DNA from: Pantoea phytobeneficialis
GTDB lineage: Bacteria > Pseudomonadota > Gammaproteobacteria > Enterobacterales > Enterobacteriaceae
Direction: 5' to 3'
Length of the DNA stretch: 64,000 nt
NCBI RefSeq assembly: GCF_009728735.1
Contig: NZ_CP024636.1
Coordinates: 844,948 to 908,947, forward strand
Made by a program: the position numbers and the translations under genes. Shown here in pieces: positions 1-7,490 of this stretch; position 1 is the first letter of the stretch, and every line of letters starts with the position of its first letter. Below the pieces are notes generated by a model. It was not told where the DNA came from. It saw only the letters and a list, made by a program, of their open reading frames with translations, and searched no databases.

Positions 1-70
1 TTTTCCCGTTGCCGGGCAACAGGCAGAGGTCGAGTTTGTTTTTACTGACATCAATACCGAGATAAATCAT
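1..70 (-). mobile_element. IS110-family transposase, N-terminal fragment cut by window edge
   Basis: Read on the minus strand from the ATG at 70, the sequence gives an N-terminus of the form MIYLGIDVSKNKLDLCLLPG. The GIDVSK-type strand with its first acidic residue is the start of the RuvC-like DEDD domain of IS110/IS1111 transposases (piv/MooV family). Only 23 codons are inside the window, so whether the gene is intact and which subgroup it belongs to cannot be decided here. These enzymes act as recombinases without the usual long terminal inverted repeats and are guided by an RNA made from the element's own non-coding region. Confidence rests on the motif alone. Confidence 0.75.
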
Positions 71-278
71 AAGACAGCTCCCTTTCACATGAACCATCAC
101 GCCATCTTGCCTTGTACATACGAAGTCAGAGCTTCTGGTTACCGTTCAGAGTAGATGCTGGCGTGAAAGGAGAAACGGAGGGCTTTAAGCTACGGCACAA
201 GATCGGGTCTTAAGCGGCGCGACAAGCTGCCTCCGTTTCGTGTAACGGGTAGCTAACCAGTTACAACTTCAAGATACA
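71..278 (-). other. Non-coding region upstream of IS110 transposase, possible guide (bridge) RNA region
   Basis: About 208 bases separate the transposase ATG from the REP palindromes and hold no convincing gene. Three inverted repeats are visible: 81-88 with 163-170 (cctttcac/gtgaaagg), 172-181 with 230-239 (gaaacggagg/cctccgtttc) and 242-246 with 260-264. IS110-group elements encode a structured guide RNA 5' of the recombinase gene, so position and folding potential fit. IS1111-group elements carry it 3' instead, and the subgroup is unknown here. The outer end of the element is not located; it probably lies between about 240 and 279. Assignment as guide RNA is inference. Confidence 0.35.
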
Positions 279-346
279 AGCGGCGCGATTTATCGCGCGA
301 TTTTTTCCGGCAGCCCGCGCGGAATCGCGCGATAAATCGCGCCGCT
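279..346. repeat. REP/BIME-type pair of inverted palindromes
   Basis: Two perfect 24-base arms, 279-302 and 323-346, are reverse complements. Each arm is itself nearly palindromic around gcgcgatttatcgcgc. This is the layout of a bacterial interspersed mosaic element. It lies in the 3' untranslated region of panD, 10 bases beyond the stop, where it could stabilise or end the transcript. Related copies occur at 18614-18642 and 25638-25702. Confidence 0.75.
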
Positions 347-355
347 ACAATGCTA

Positions 356-736
356 TCAGGCGACCTGCACCGGCAGCGCTTTTGCGATGCGCTTCATCTC
401 GTTATCGCCCTCAAAATAGGCCACTTTGGGCTGCCAGCTACGGGCAACTTCATCCTCCACCTGCACATAAGAACAGATGATCATGATGTCGCCTTCACAG
501 GCGCAGCGTGCGGCAGCACCGTTGACGGAGATAATCTTTGAACCACGTTCAGCGGCAATGGCGTAGGTGGAGAAACGCTGGCCGTTGGTGACGTTGTAGA
601 TGTCGATGGCTTCATATTGCAGAATGCCAGAGGCATCCAGAAAGTCCTGGTCAATGGCGCAGGAACCTTCGTAATTCAAGTCTGCCTGGGTCACTTTGAC
701 GCGATGCAGCTTGCCCTGTAATACGGTACGAATCAT
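356..736 (-). CDS. panD: Aspartate 1-decarboxylase
   Basis: Makes beta-alanine from L-aspartate for pantothenate and coenzyme A synthesis in the cytoplasm. The 126-residue product has the family's usual length. The self-cleavage site is visible as Y22-E23-G24-S25, where Ser25 becomes the catalytic pyruvoyl group after the chain is cut between Gly24 and Ser25. It begins with [13 protein letters not shown], typical of the zymogen, and Tyr58 and surrounding residues are conserved. It lies 28 bases downstream of panC on the same strand, so panB-panC-panD probably form one transcript. E. coli has an extra gene between panC and panD that is absent here. Confidence 0.97.
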   Translation of the reverse strand: MIRTVLQGKLHRVKVTQADLNYEGSCAIDQDFLDASGILQYEAIDIYNVTNGQRFSTYAIAAERGSKIISVNGAAARCACEGDIMIICSYVQVEDEVARSWQPKVAYFEGDNEMKRIAKALPVQVA

Positions 737-764
737 AGCGGTATAACCTTATAAAAATGATCCC

Positions 765-1619
765 TTACTGGGTCAGATCCACTTGCTGATTATCAATCAG
801 ACGGGCGTTGCCCAGCCAGGCAGCCATCAGAATCACGGCTCGTTGGCTATCGACGGTCAGCGGCTGGAGCGTTTCGGCATCGCAAATCGCCAGACCATCC
901 GGGCGGAAACCTTTCTCACGCAGCGTCTGTTCGGCAGTCTCGATAATCTCTTCGACATGGCGCTCGCCGTTGCTGAGACGCTCAGCCATGCTATTCATCA
1001 CCTGACTTAAACCGGGTGCCAGTTTACGCTCATCGGCGGTGAGATAACCATTGCGAGAACTGAGCGCCAGGCCATCTTTGGCACGTATCGTTGGCACACC
1101 GACAATCTCGATGTCGAAGCCCATATCCGCCACCATTTTGCGGATGATAGCCAATTGCTGAAAATCCTTTTCACCGAAACAGGCGATATTGGGTTGCACC
1201 AGGTTGAACAGCTTGCTGACGATGGTGGAGACGCCACGGAAGTGGCCCGGACGGCTGGCGCCTTCCAGCAGCGATGACAGTCCCGGCACTTCAACAAAGG
1301 TTTGGGTGTCCAGGCCTTTGGGATAGACATCAGCCGGTGCAGGAGCGAATACCAGGTCCACGCTGTGGCGATTCAGTTTTTCGCAGTCGTCCTGCAAAGT
1401 ACGCGGATAGCGCGCTAAATCGTCGGGACGATCGAATTGCATCGGGTTCACAAAAATCGACACCACCACGATATCGGCGCGCTCACGCGCAGCATCGACC
1501 AGTGTTAAGTGTCCATCGTGCAGGTTGCCCATGGTAGGCACCAGCGCGATACGTTTGCCTTCCTGCCGCCAGCGACGAATCTCGCGACGCAGCATCGGCA
1601 GTGTTTCAATGATCAGCAC
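765..1619 (-). CDS. panC: Pantothenate synthetase (pantoate-beta-alanine ligase)
   Basis: Joins pantoate and beta-alanine with ATP through a pantoyl-adenylate. The 284-residue protein carries the HIGH-type nucleotide signature (MGNLHDGH near residues 31-38) and the KMSKS-like loop [10 protein letters not shown] near residue 185, as in this cytidylyltransferase-fold family. The start is GTG at 1619-1617, preceded by a clear AGGAG; the resulting MLIIETLP N-terminus matches the E. coli protein. It sits 15 bases after panB and just before panD. Confidence 0.97.
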   Translation of the reverse strand: MLIIETLPMLRREIRRWRQEGKRIALVPTMGNLHDGHLTLVDAARERADIVVVSIFVNPMQFDRPDDLARYPRTLQDDCEKLNRHSVDLVFAPAPADVYPKGLDTQTFVEVPGLSSLLEGASRPGHFRGVSTIVSKLFNLVQPNIACFGEKDFQQLAIIRKMVADMGFDIEIVGVPTIRAKDGLALSSRNGYLTADERKLAPGLSQVMNSMAERLSNGERHVEEIIETAEQTLREKGFRPDGLAICDAETLQPLTVDSQRAVILMAAWLGNARLIDNQQVDLTQ

Positions 1620-1634
1620 TGCACATCTCCTGAT

Positions 1635-2429
1635 TTACTGGAAACTGTGTTCGGCGGCCGGATAGCTGCCCGCCTCAACTTCGGCAATATAGTGGCGAAT
1701 CGCCGCGCGAATGTCGCCGGTTTCTGCGAGGAAATTTTTGGCAAACTTCGGGATATGGCCGCCGGTAATGCCAAAGGCATCGTGCATCACCAGAATTTGT
1801 CCATCGGTGACATTGCCTGCGCCGATACCGATAACCGGAATCGCCAGCGCTTTGGTGACGCGTTCTGCCAGCGCCACCGGCACGCACTCCAGCACCAGTA
1901 ACTGCGCACCTGCCGCTTCCAGCGCCAGCGCATCTGCCAGCAGACGTTCTGCACCCGCTTCGTCGCGGCCCTGAACTTTATAACCGCCGAAGATGTTCAC
2001 CGACTGCGGCGTTAAGCCAAGATGACCACATACCGGCACCGCACGCTCGGTCAGCATCTGCACGGTTTCTGCCAGCCAGGCACCGCCTTCCAGTTTGACC
2101 ATGTTGGCCCCGGCACGCATCAACTGTGCCGCGTTGTCGAAGGTCTGTGCGGGCGTGGCATAACTCATAAACGGCAGGTCAGCCATCACCAGCGCCTGTG
2201 GCGCACCACGACGCACTGCGGCGGTATGATAAGCGATATCGGCGACCGTCACCGGCAGGGTCGATTCATGGCCCTGTACCGTCATGCCGAGCGAATCACC
2301 AATCAGCAGCACCTGAATACCTTCGTCGGCAAACAGGCGGGCAAAACTGAAGTCATAGGCCGTCAGCGTGGCAAATTTGCGGCCACTGGCTTTCCACTGG
2401 CGTAAATGGGAGATGGTTGTGGGTTTCAT
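1635..2429 (-). CDS. panB: 3-methyl-2-oxobutanoate hydroxymethyltransferase
   Basis: First committed step of pantothenate synthesis: transfers a hydroxymethyl group from methylenetetrahydrofolate to alpha-ketoisovalerate, giving ketopantoate. The 264-residue TIM-barrel protein shows the metal-binding stretch [14 protein letters not shown] near residues 41-54 and the segment VKLEGG near residue 112. Length equals that of E. coli PanB. It opens the panBCD run. Folate chemistry links it to the neighbour folK, 87 bases upstream, though the two may have separate promoters. Confidence 0.97.
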   Translation of the reverse strand: MKPTTISHLRQWKASGRKFATLTAYDFSFARLFADEGIQVLLIGDSLGMTVQGHESTLPVTVADIAYHTAAVRRGAPQALVMADLPFMSYATPAQTFDNAAQLMRAGANMVKLEGGAWLAETVQMLTERAVPVCGHLGLTPQSVNIFGGYKVQGRDEAGAERLLADALALEAAGAQLLVLECVPVALAERVTKALAIPVIGIGAGNVTDGQILVMHDAFGITGGHIPKFAKNFLAETGDIRAAIRHYIAEVEAGSYPAAEHSFQ

Positions 2430-2516
2430 CGCACTCTCTCAGTATTTTCTGATGGGCGCAGTGTAATGGATTGACGGTGCCGGTGATATGACTGGCGTGC
2501 GATTTTACCGGGTTAT

Positions 2517-3011
2517 TCAGGGGATATCAGACCAGAAACGAATAGCAGCGCTTTGGTCGAGCGCCGCCAGCACCGGGGCTAACGGGGTGCCATCGGGTAA
2601 GGTCTGCTGAGGGGAGATCTCCAGCAGCGGCAGCAGCATAAACGCGCGGTTGTGCATGTCATAATGCGGTACCGTCAGGCGTGGCGTGTTAATCACCGCA
2701 TCGCCAAACAGCAGGATATCCAGATCGAGGGTGCGGGGTCCCCAACGCTCGGCTTTGCGCACCCGGCCATGTTCCAGCTCAATGCGCTGGGTATGGTCGA
2801 GCAAGGTTTCTGCGGGCAAATCTGTCTCCAGCGCCACCACCGCGTTGAGGTAATCCGGTTGATCCGGTGGGCCGTAGGGCGGGGTGCGGTACAGCGACGA
2901 CGTAGCAACGCGGGTGGTATGCGGCAGTGCATCCAGCGCCGCCAGCGCTGCATCAACCTGATGCAGCGGGTCGGCGAGGTTACTGCCTAAAGCGAGATAG
3001 ACGCGGGTCAT
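2517..3011 (-). CDS. folK: 6-hydroxymethyl-7,8-dihydropterin pyrophosphokinase
   Basis: Transfers pyrophosphate from ATP to hydroxymethyldihydropterin in folate synthesis. The 164-residue protein shows the family signature [13 protein letters not shown], whose two aspartates bind magnesium, and the N-terminal YLALGSNL strand. Its ATG (3011-3009) overlaps the pcnB stop by four bases (ATGA), so the two genes are translationally coupled, as in E. coli. The fimbrial cluster that follows folK in E. coli K-12 is absent; panB is next. Confidence 0.97.
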   Translation of the reverse strand: MTRVYLALGSNLADPLHQVDAALAALDALPHTTRVATSSLYRTPPYGPPDQPDYLNAVVALETDLPAETLLDHTQRIELEHGRVRKAERWGPRTLDLDILLFGDAVINTPRLTVPHYDMHNRAFMLLPLLEISPQQTLPDGTPLAPVLAALDQSAAIRFWSDIP

Positions 3012-4417
3012 GGCGCGCTGTTGCTGCGTGGGGCAGCAGGACGGCGACGAGGACGACGTGGTTTACGGCGTGGTGCCGGATCGTCGCCCAGCGTATTCAG
3101 CATGTTTTTCTGCGTCGTCGGGGCGGCGGCCTGGAATTCCCCCCACCACTGCGTCAGACGTTGCAGCTCCGGGTTGTTTTCCACTTCGGCACGCAGCGCC
3201 AGCAGGTCATAGGCCGCGCGGAACTTAGGATGTTCCATCAGCTTCCACGCACGTTTGCCGTGGCGACGCGACATACGCAGTTGTAACTGCCAGATATCAC
3301 GAATCAGCGTGGTGATGCGCTTCGGAATCGCCAGCGCGCGGCAGGCTTCATCCAGCGTTTCGTTCATCGCCAGAGCAAAGGCATCGTAATAGGTCAGGCC
3401 GCTTTCCTGGGCGATTTGTTCGGCAGATTCCAGCTGCGGATACCAGAACATCGCGGCAAACAGGAACGCCGGATTGACGCGCATATCATTCTGTAGGCGG
3501 GTATCGGTGTTTTTCAGCACCTGTGCCAGCATGCGCTCCATCGGGCTGTCGCTGTGTTCGGTGAAGCCACGCGTCAACGTCGGGAACAGCGGCTGGAACA
3601 GTTGATACTCACGCATCATCTGATAGGTGCGGTAGCCATAACCGGCTTGCAGCAGCTTGAGCGACTCTTCGAACAGGCGTGCGGGCGGAATGTCATGCAG
3701 CAGGGTGGCAAGACGCGGAATCGGCTCGGCAGTCTCCGGCGCAATACGCATATCCAGCTTGGCGGCAAAACGCACCACGCGCAGCATACGCACCGGGTCT
3801 TCGCGATAGCGCGTTTCCGGATCGCCAATCAGGCGAATGATGCCTTGCTGCAAATCCTGCAAACCGCCGACATAATCGCGCACCGTAAAATCGGCCACGC
3901 TGTAGTACAGGCTGTTGATGGTGAGGTCACGACGCTGGGCATCATCTTCGATGCTGCCGAAGATGTTATCGCGCAGCAGCATACCGTTTTGCCCGCGCTG
4001 TGAGCTGTTGCGATCTTCTTCGCCTTCATCCATCTGATGATGGCCACGGAAAGTGGCAACTTCGATCACTTCCGGCCCGAACATGACATGGGCCAGGCGG
4101 AAACGGCGTCCCACCAGACGGCAGTTGCGGAACAATTTGCGCATCTGCTCCGGGGTCGCGTTAGTGGTGACATCGAAATCTTTTGGTTTCTTACCCAACA
4201 GTAAATCGCGCACACCGCCGCCTACCAGGTAGGCTTCGTAACCGGCTTTGTTCAGGCGATAGAGCACTTTGAGGGCATTTTCGCTGATATCTTTGCGTGA
4301 GATGTTGTGGCTTTCACGGGGAATGACGGTCATCAGACTTTCGGTTTCCACCTCTTCAGGCACCTCCTCGTCACGCTTGAGGACTCTCCGGCAAAAATTA
4401 GCGACTCGGGTAAAAAT
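3008..4417 (-). CDS. pcnB: Poly(A) polymerase I, AUU start
   Basis: Adds poly(A) tails that mark RNAs for decay and controls copy number of antisense-regulated plasmids. The nucleotidyltransferase head shows the [12 protein letters not shown] and [11 protein letters not shown] motifs, followed by the RNA-binding domain and an Arg/Pro-rich basic tail. I place the start at ATT 4417-4415, giving [13 protein letters not shown] as in E. coli, where pcnB is known to start at AUU. GAGG lies six bases upstream at 4427-4424. The next in-frame ATG (4438) would add seven residues, has no better ribosome site and would put the Shine-Dalgarno inside the gene. Product 469 residues. Confidence 0.9.
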   Translation of the reverse strand: MFTRVANFCRRVLKRDEEVPEEVETESLMTVIPRESHNISRKDISENALKVLYRLNKAGYEAYLVGGGVRDLLLGKKPKDFDVTTNATPEQMRKLFRNCRLVGRRFRLAHVMFGPEVIEVATFRGHHQMDEGEEDRNSSQRGQNGMLLRDNIFGSIEDDAQRRDLTINSLYYSVADFTVRDYVGGLQDLQQGIIRLIGDPETRYREDPVRMLRVVRFAAKLDMRIAPETAEPIPRLATLLHDIPPARLFEESLKLLQAGYGYRTYQMMREYQLFQPLFPTLTRGFTEHSDSPMERMLAQVLKNTDTRLQNDMRVNPAFLFAAMFWYPQLESAEQIAQESGLTYYDAFALAMNETLDEACRALAIPKRITTLIRDIWQLQLRMSRRHGKRAWKLMEHPKFRAAYDLLALRAEVENNPELQRLTQWWGEFQAAAPTTQKNMLNTLGDDPAPRRKPRRPRRRPAAPRSNSAP

Positions 4418-4427
4418 GGGACACCTC
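4415..4427 (-). promoter_or_regulatory. pcnB ribosome binding site with AUU initiation codon
   Basis: On the minus strand GAGGTG (4427-4422) precedes ATT (4417-4415); GAGG is six bases from the ATT. A strong ribosome site before a non-canonical codon is the arrangement known for E. coli pcnB, where the poor codon limits poly(A) polymerase and initiation factor 3 discriminates against it. Conservation here supports the start. Confidence 0.75.
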
Positions 4428-4455
4428 GACAGTGACATTAATGGTGTTGGTAAAA

Positions 4456-5385
4456 TCAGCGGCTAATCATAGCTTGTTGCGAACCATTTGAGAATGGCGT
4501 TGTCGTTTCATCCGGCTTCAGGGCGTTTTCCTGTGGGATCAGACGGATATTCCACCGGGCGACCGCCTGTTTTAACAGGGTTTCCAGCGATTCATCCTGC
4601 CATCCTTCAGATACCGGTTGACCCAAAAAGTTTAACGCCTGAACCAGCAACGGTCGCGCATCGCCCGCGGGTAGCGCGGGGGCATGGTTCTGCTTGGACA
4701 GTTTGTTGCCATCGGTATTCACCGCCAGCGGCAAATGCAGATACGCAGGGACTGGCCAGCCAAACTGTTGATACAGGGCCACCTGGCGCACCGTTGGTTC
4801 AATCAAATCCGCGCCGCGAACAATCTCGCTGACACCCTGAAAATGGTCATCTACCACCACCGCCAGGTTATAGGCAAACAGGCCATCACGGCGGTGAATA
4901 ATAAAATCTTCCTCTGCCAGCCGGGTATCAGCAACCAGATGACCGCGCAGACGATCGTCAAAGCCATACACCGGCGTATGCTGGCGCAGGCGTAGCGCGG
5001 CATGGTGTGATCCGAGCTGCAAATCGCGGCAATGACCATCATAAAAACCGCCCAACTGCTGAATACGGCTGCGCGTACAGGTGCAAAAATAGCTCTGGCG
5101 CTGCTCGCGTAGCCAGTTTAAGGCTTCACGGTATGCCTCATGGCGCTGCGACTGCCACAACACTTCGCCATCCCAATGCAATCCATATTGCTCCAGCTGC
5201 TGCAAAATGCGGCTGGCGGCACCGGGCACTTCACGCGGTGGATCGATATCTTCGATACGCACCAGCCAACGCCCTTGTTGTGCACGCGCACTCAGGTAGC
5301 TGCCTGTTGCAGCAATCAGCGAGCCAAAATGAAGTTCACCAGAGGGAGAGGGGGCGAAACGCCCAATGCAGGGAAGATTAGACAT
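4456..5385 (-). CDS. gluQ: Glutamyl-Q tRNA(Asp) synthetase
   Basis: Charges glutamate onto queuosine at position 34 of tRNA(Asp), not onto the tRNA acceptor end. It is a truncated relative of glutamyl-tRNA synthetase without an anticodon-binding domain. The 309-residue protein shows the HIGH-like [13 protein letters not shown] (11-23), a zinc site from C101, C103, Y115 and C119, and the KMSKS-like NKLSK (227-231). It follows dksA on the same strand with a 72-base gap, as in E. coli, where read-through from dksA expresses it. The last 20 or so residues are poorly conserved. Confidence 0.95.
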   Translation of the reverse strand: MSNLPCIGRFAPSPSGELHFGSLIAATGSYLSARAQQGRWLVRIEDIDPPREVPGAASRILQQLEQYGLHWDGEVLWQSQRHEAYREALNWLREQRQSYFCTCTRSRIQQLGGFYDGHCRDLQLGSHHAALRLRQHTPVYGFDDRLRGHLVADTRLAEEDFIIHRRDGLFAYNLAVVVDDHFQGVSEIVRGADLIEPTVRQVALYQQFGWPVPAYLHLPLAVNTDGNKLSKQNHAPALPAGDARPLLVQALNFLGQPVSEGWQDESLETLLKQAVARWNIRLIPQENALKPDETTTPFSNGSQQAMISR

Positions 5386-5457
5386 TTTTTAATGTGCACC
5401 GCACGGCGGGAAAACAGTGGTTTTCCCTGCTGTGCGGCGACAGTCTGTTCACGGCCA

Positions 5458-5913
5458 TTAGCCAGCCATCTGCTTCTCGCGGATTTCTGCCAGCGTCTTG
5501 CAGTCAATGCAGAGATCGGCGGTCGGACGCGCTTCCAGACGACGAATACCAATTTCAACACCGCAGGATTCGCAGTAGCCGAAATCGTCATCTTCCACTT
5601 TCTTCAGCGTCTTCTCGATCTTTTTGATCAGCTTACGCTCGCGATCGCGGTTACGCAGTTCCAGACTGAATTCCTCTTCCTGCGCGGCACGGTCAACCGG
5701 ATCCGGGAAGTTGGCAGCTTCGTCCTGCATATGCGACACAGTACGGTCGACTTCATCCCTGAGTTGATTGCGCCAGGCTTCCAGAATCTTGCGGAAATGG
5801 CTCAGCTGGGCTTCGTTCATATACTCTTCGCCCGGTTTCTCCTGATACGGCTCCACCCCAGCGATGGCGAGGATACTCAGGGACGATGTTTTACGGTTTT
5901 GCCCTTCTTGCAT
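5458..5913 (-). CDS. dksA: RNA polymerase-binding transcription factor DksA
   Basis: Binds in the secondary channel of RNA polymerase and, with ppGpp, represses rRNA promoters and activates amino-acid promoters. The 151-residue product has the coiled coil with the DxxDxA tip (D71, D74) and a zinc finger of C114, C117, C135 and C138, all at E. coli positions. The start at 5913 has an AGGAGA ribosome site; the longer open frame to 6081 is leader. A hairpin in that leader (5959-5985) is noted separately. Confidence 0.97.
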   Translation of the reverse strand: MQEGQNRKTSSLSILAIAGVEPYQEKPGEEYMNEAQLSHFRKILEAWRNQLRDEVDRTVSHMQDEAANFPDPVDRAAQEEEFSLELRNRDRERKLIKKIEKTLKKVEDDDFGYCESCGVEIGIRRLEARPTADLCIDCKTLAEIREKQMAG

Positions 5914-5958
5914 GTTGTTTCTCCTGGATAACACGCACCACCCGTCATATGTCAAGTT

Positions 5959-5985
5959 CCAGCATGTTGGCTGCGCTGATGCTGG
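5959..5985 (-). other. Hairpin in the dksA leader
   Basis: ccagcat (5959-5965) pairs with atgctgg (5979-5985) around a 13-base loop, 46-72 bases upstream of the dksA start. It lies in the 260-base space between sfsA and dksA, which holds no gene. Function unknown; it would be transcribed in the dksA 5' leader if the promoter is further upstream. Confidence 0.35.
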
Positions 5986-6173
5986 CGGCCGGTCTGCAAC
6001 TTGCATTACTAAGGGTATATCGATTCCCAACAGGGAAAAAAACAGGCCGCTATAAATAGCAGAAGCAATCAAGGTTGGCAATTATTCATGATCACACCTT
6101 GACAAGCCTGTGAGGAACAGCGTATTCAGCGCACCGCTCAGAACATTCCTATCACAACAAATTGCTAAGAATA

Positions 6174-6878
6174 TTACAACTCTACCCTTATCGGCTGCGT
6201 CAGTAACATTTTTAGCGGTGATATGTGAGCCTGATACGCCAATACTTCCACGCCACACCGTTGCGCCTGTACCAGTAGTTCTGCATATTGCGCGTCGATA
6301 TGGCGCGCCGGGGAAACGTCCTCAATCCCCGTGTGCAAAACGGCAAACAACAAAACGGCCCGATGACCCTCTGCCACGATATGTCGCAGTTCGCGCAGAT
6401 GCTTTTGCCCGCGGGCCGTCACCGCATCCGGAAAATAGCCTTTACCATGCTGTAAAAGGGTGACGGACTTGACTTCAATATAGCAGTTCGATCTGCCCTT
6501 CGCTTGTAGCAGGAAGTCAATTCGGCTTTTTTCCGTGCCATATTTCACTTCAGACTGGCAGTGGTCATAAGAGGAAAATTCTGGAATTACACCGAGATTT
6601 ATCGCTTCTTTCACCAGTTGATTGGCGCGCAGCGTATTGACGCAGATCCAGTGCCCCTGCTGGGTTTCGGTCAGTTCCCAACTGTGAGGATATTTACGTG
6701 TGGGGCTGTCGGACGTGGAATACCACACGGTATCGCCAGGCGTGGCGCAACCGGTCATCGCGCCAGTATTGGCACAGTGGATGGTCAGCGTCTCACCTTC
6801 CGGGGTGATGACATCCGCTAAGAAACGCTTATATCGGGCGATTAAACGGGCCGGTTTGAGTGGCGGGGAGAAATGCAT
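6174..6878 (-). CDS. sfsA: SfsA, sugar fermentation stimulation / DNA-binding nuclease-like protein
   Basis: The 234-residue product matches the E. coli SfsA pattern: N-terminal OB-like region ([23 protein letters not shown]), then a restriction-endonuclease-like core with SRIDFLL near residue 117 and IEVKSVTL near residue 133. Known as a protein that raises maltose gene expression when overproduced; its biochemical role is unsettled. Its ATG at 6878 directly abuts the thpR stop, so the two are probably co-transcribed and coupled. Confidence 0.95.
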   Translation of the reverse strand: MHFSPPLKPARLIARYKRFLADVITPEGETLTIHCANTGAMTGCATPGDTVWYSTSDSPTRKYPHSWELTETQQGHWICVNTLRANQLVKEAINLGVIPEFSSYDHCQSEVKYGTEKSRIDFLLQAKGRSNCYIEVKSVTLLQHGKGYFPDAVTARGQKHLRELRHIVAEGHRAVLLFAVLHTGIEDVSPARHIDAQYAELLVQAQRCGVEVLAYQAHISPLKMLLTQPIRVEL

Positions 6879-7418
6879 TCAGTCTCCTTTCGGGGTGGAT
6901 AACGGCCAGCGGGCCAGCACCTGATAGCGGGTTTGGCCCTTTTCGAAGCGCGAGGAGCATAAGACGAAATGGCTCACATCCAGACGCCAGTGAAAACCGC
7001 GCGGCGGAAGGGCAACTTTATGGGCCGCGTTGCGCAGCAAGGTGACATGCGGGTGAAACGATGGCGCGCTTTGCGCACAGCCGTGTCGTGCCGCCTGGGC
7101 GCGCAGCAGATTGGCCAGTTGCAGCAAACCGCGTGGCGGACGCTGGCAACCCAACCACACTACGCCAGGACGGGGCCAGTGTCCGGCATCATCCAGATCG
7201 ATAGCAAAACCCGGCTGGCTAATCCGTCCGGCGAGTTGTTGCAGGCGCAGCGAGGTTTCATCGCTGACTTCACCGAGGAACGCCAGCGTCAGATGCAGAT
7301 TGGCTGCCGCTATCGGGCGCCCGGCGTCTTCGGCAAAGTTTTCGGCTCGCCAGCGTACCAGCTCCTGCTGCAAAGGCGCAGGCAGTTCGAGAGCAAAAAA
7401 CAGACGTTGGGTGGTCAT
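6879..7418 (-). CDS. thpR: RNA 2',3'-cyclic phosphodiesterase / 2'-5' RNA ligase
   Basis: A 2H-phosphoesterase acting on RNA ends; E. coli LigT (ThpR) both ligates 2'-5' bonds and opens 2',3'-cyclic phosphates. The 179-residue product carries the two HxT motifs of the active site, HLT at 42-44 and HVT at 124-126. It is first of a thpR-sfsA pair and divergent from hrpB, with the promoters of both in the 72-base gap. Confidence 0.94.
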   Translation of the reverse strand: MTTQRLFFALELPAPLQQELVRWRAENFAEDAGRPIAAANLHLTLAFLGEVSDETSLRLQQLAGRISQPGFAIDLDDAGHWPRPGVVWLGCQRPPRGLLQLANLLRAQAARHGCAQSAPSFHPHVTLLRNAAHKVALPPRGFHWRLDVSHFVLCSSRFEKGQTRYQVLARWPLSTPKGD

Positions 7419-7490
7419 CGTAGCCTCCGATAATCCGCGCTGGGTGGTACAATGCGCGCCATCTTAGCACAGGCAGAAAGGGAGTTGAGT

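Noticed and set aside
7452..7490. ATG start of hrpB at 7452
   Set aside because: The ATG lies in a TACAAT promoter-like box and the added 13 residues have no counterpart in HrpB; TTG 7491 has the right ribosome-site spacing.
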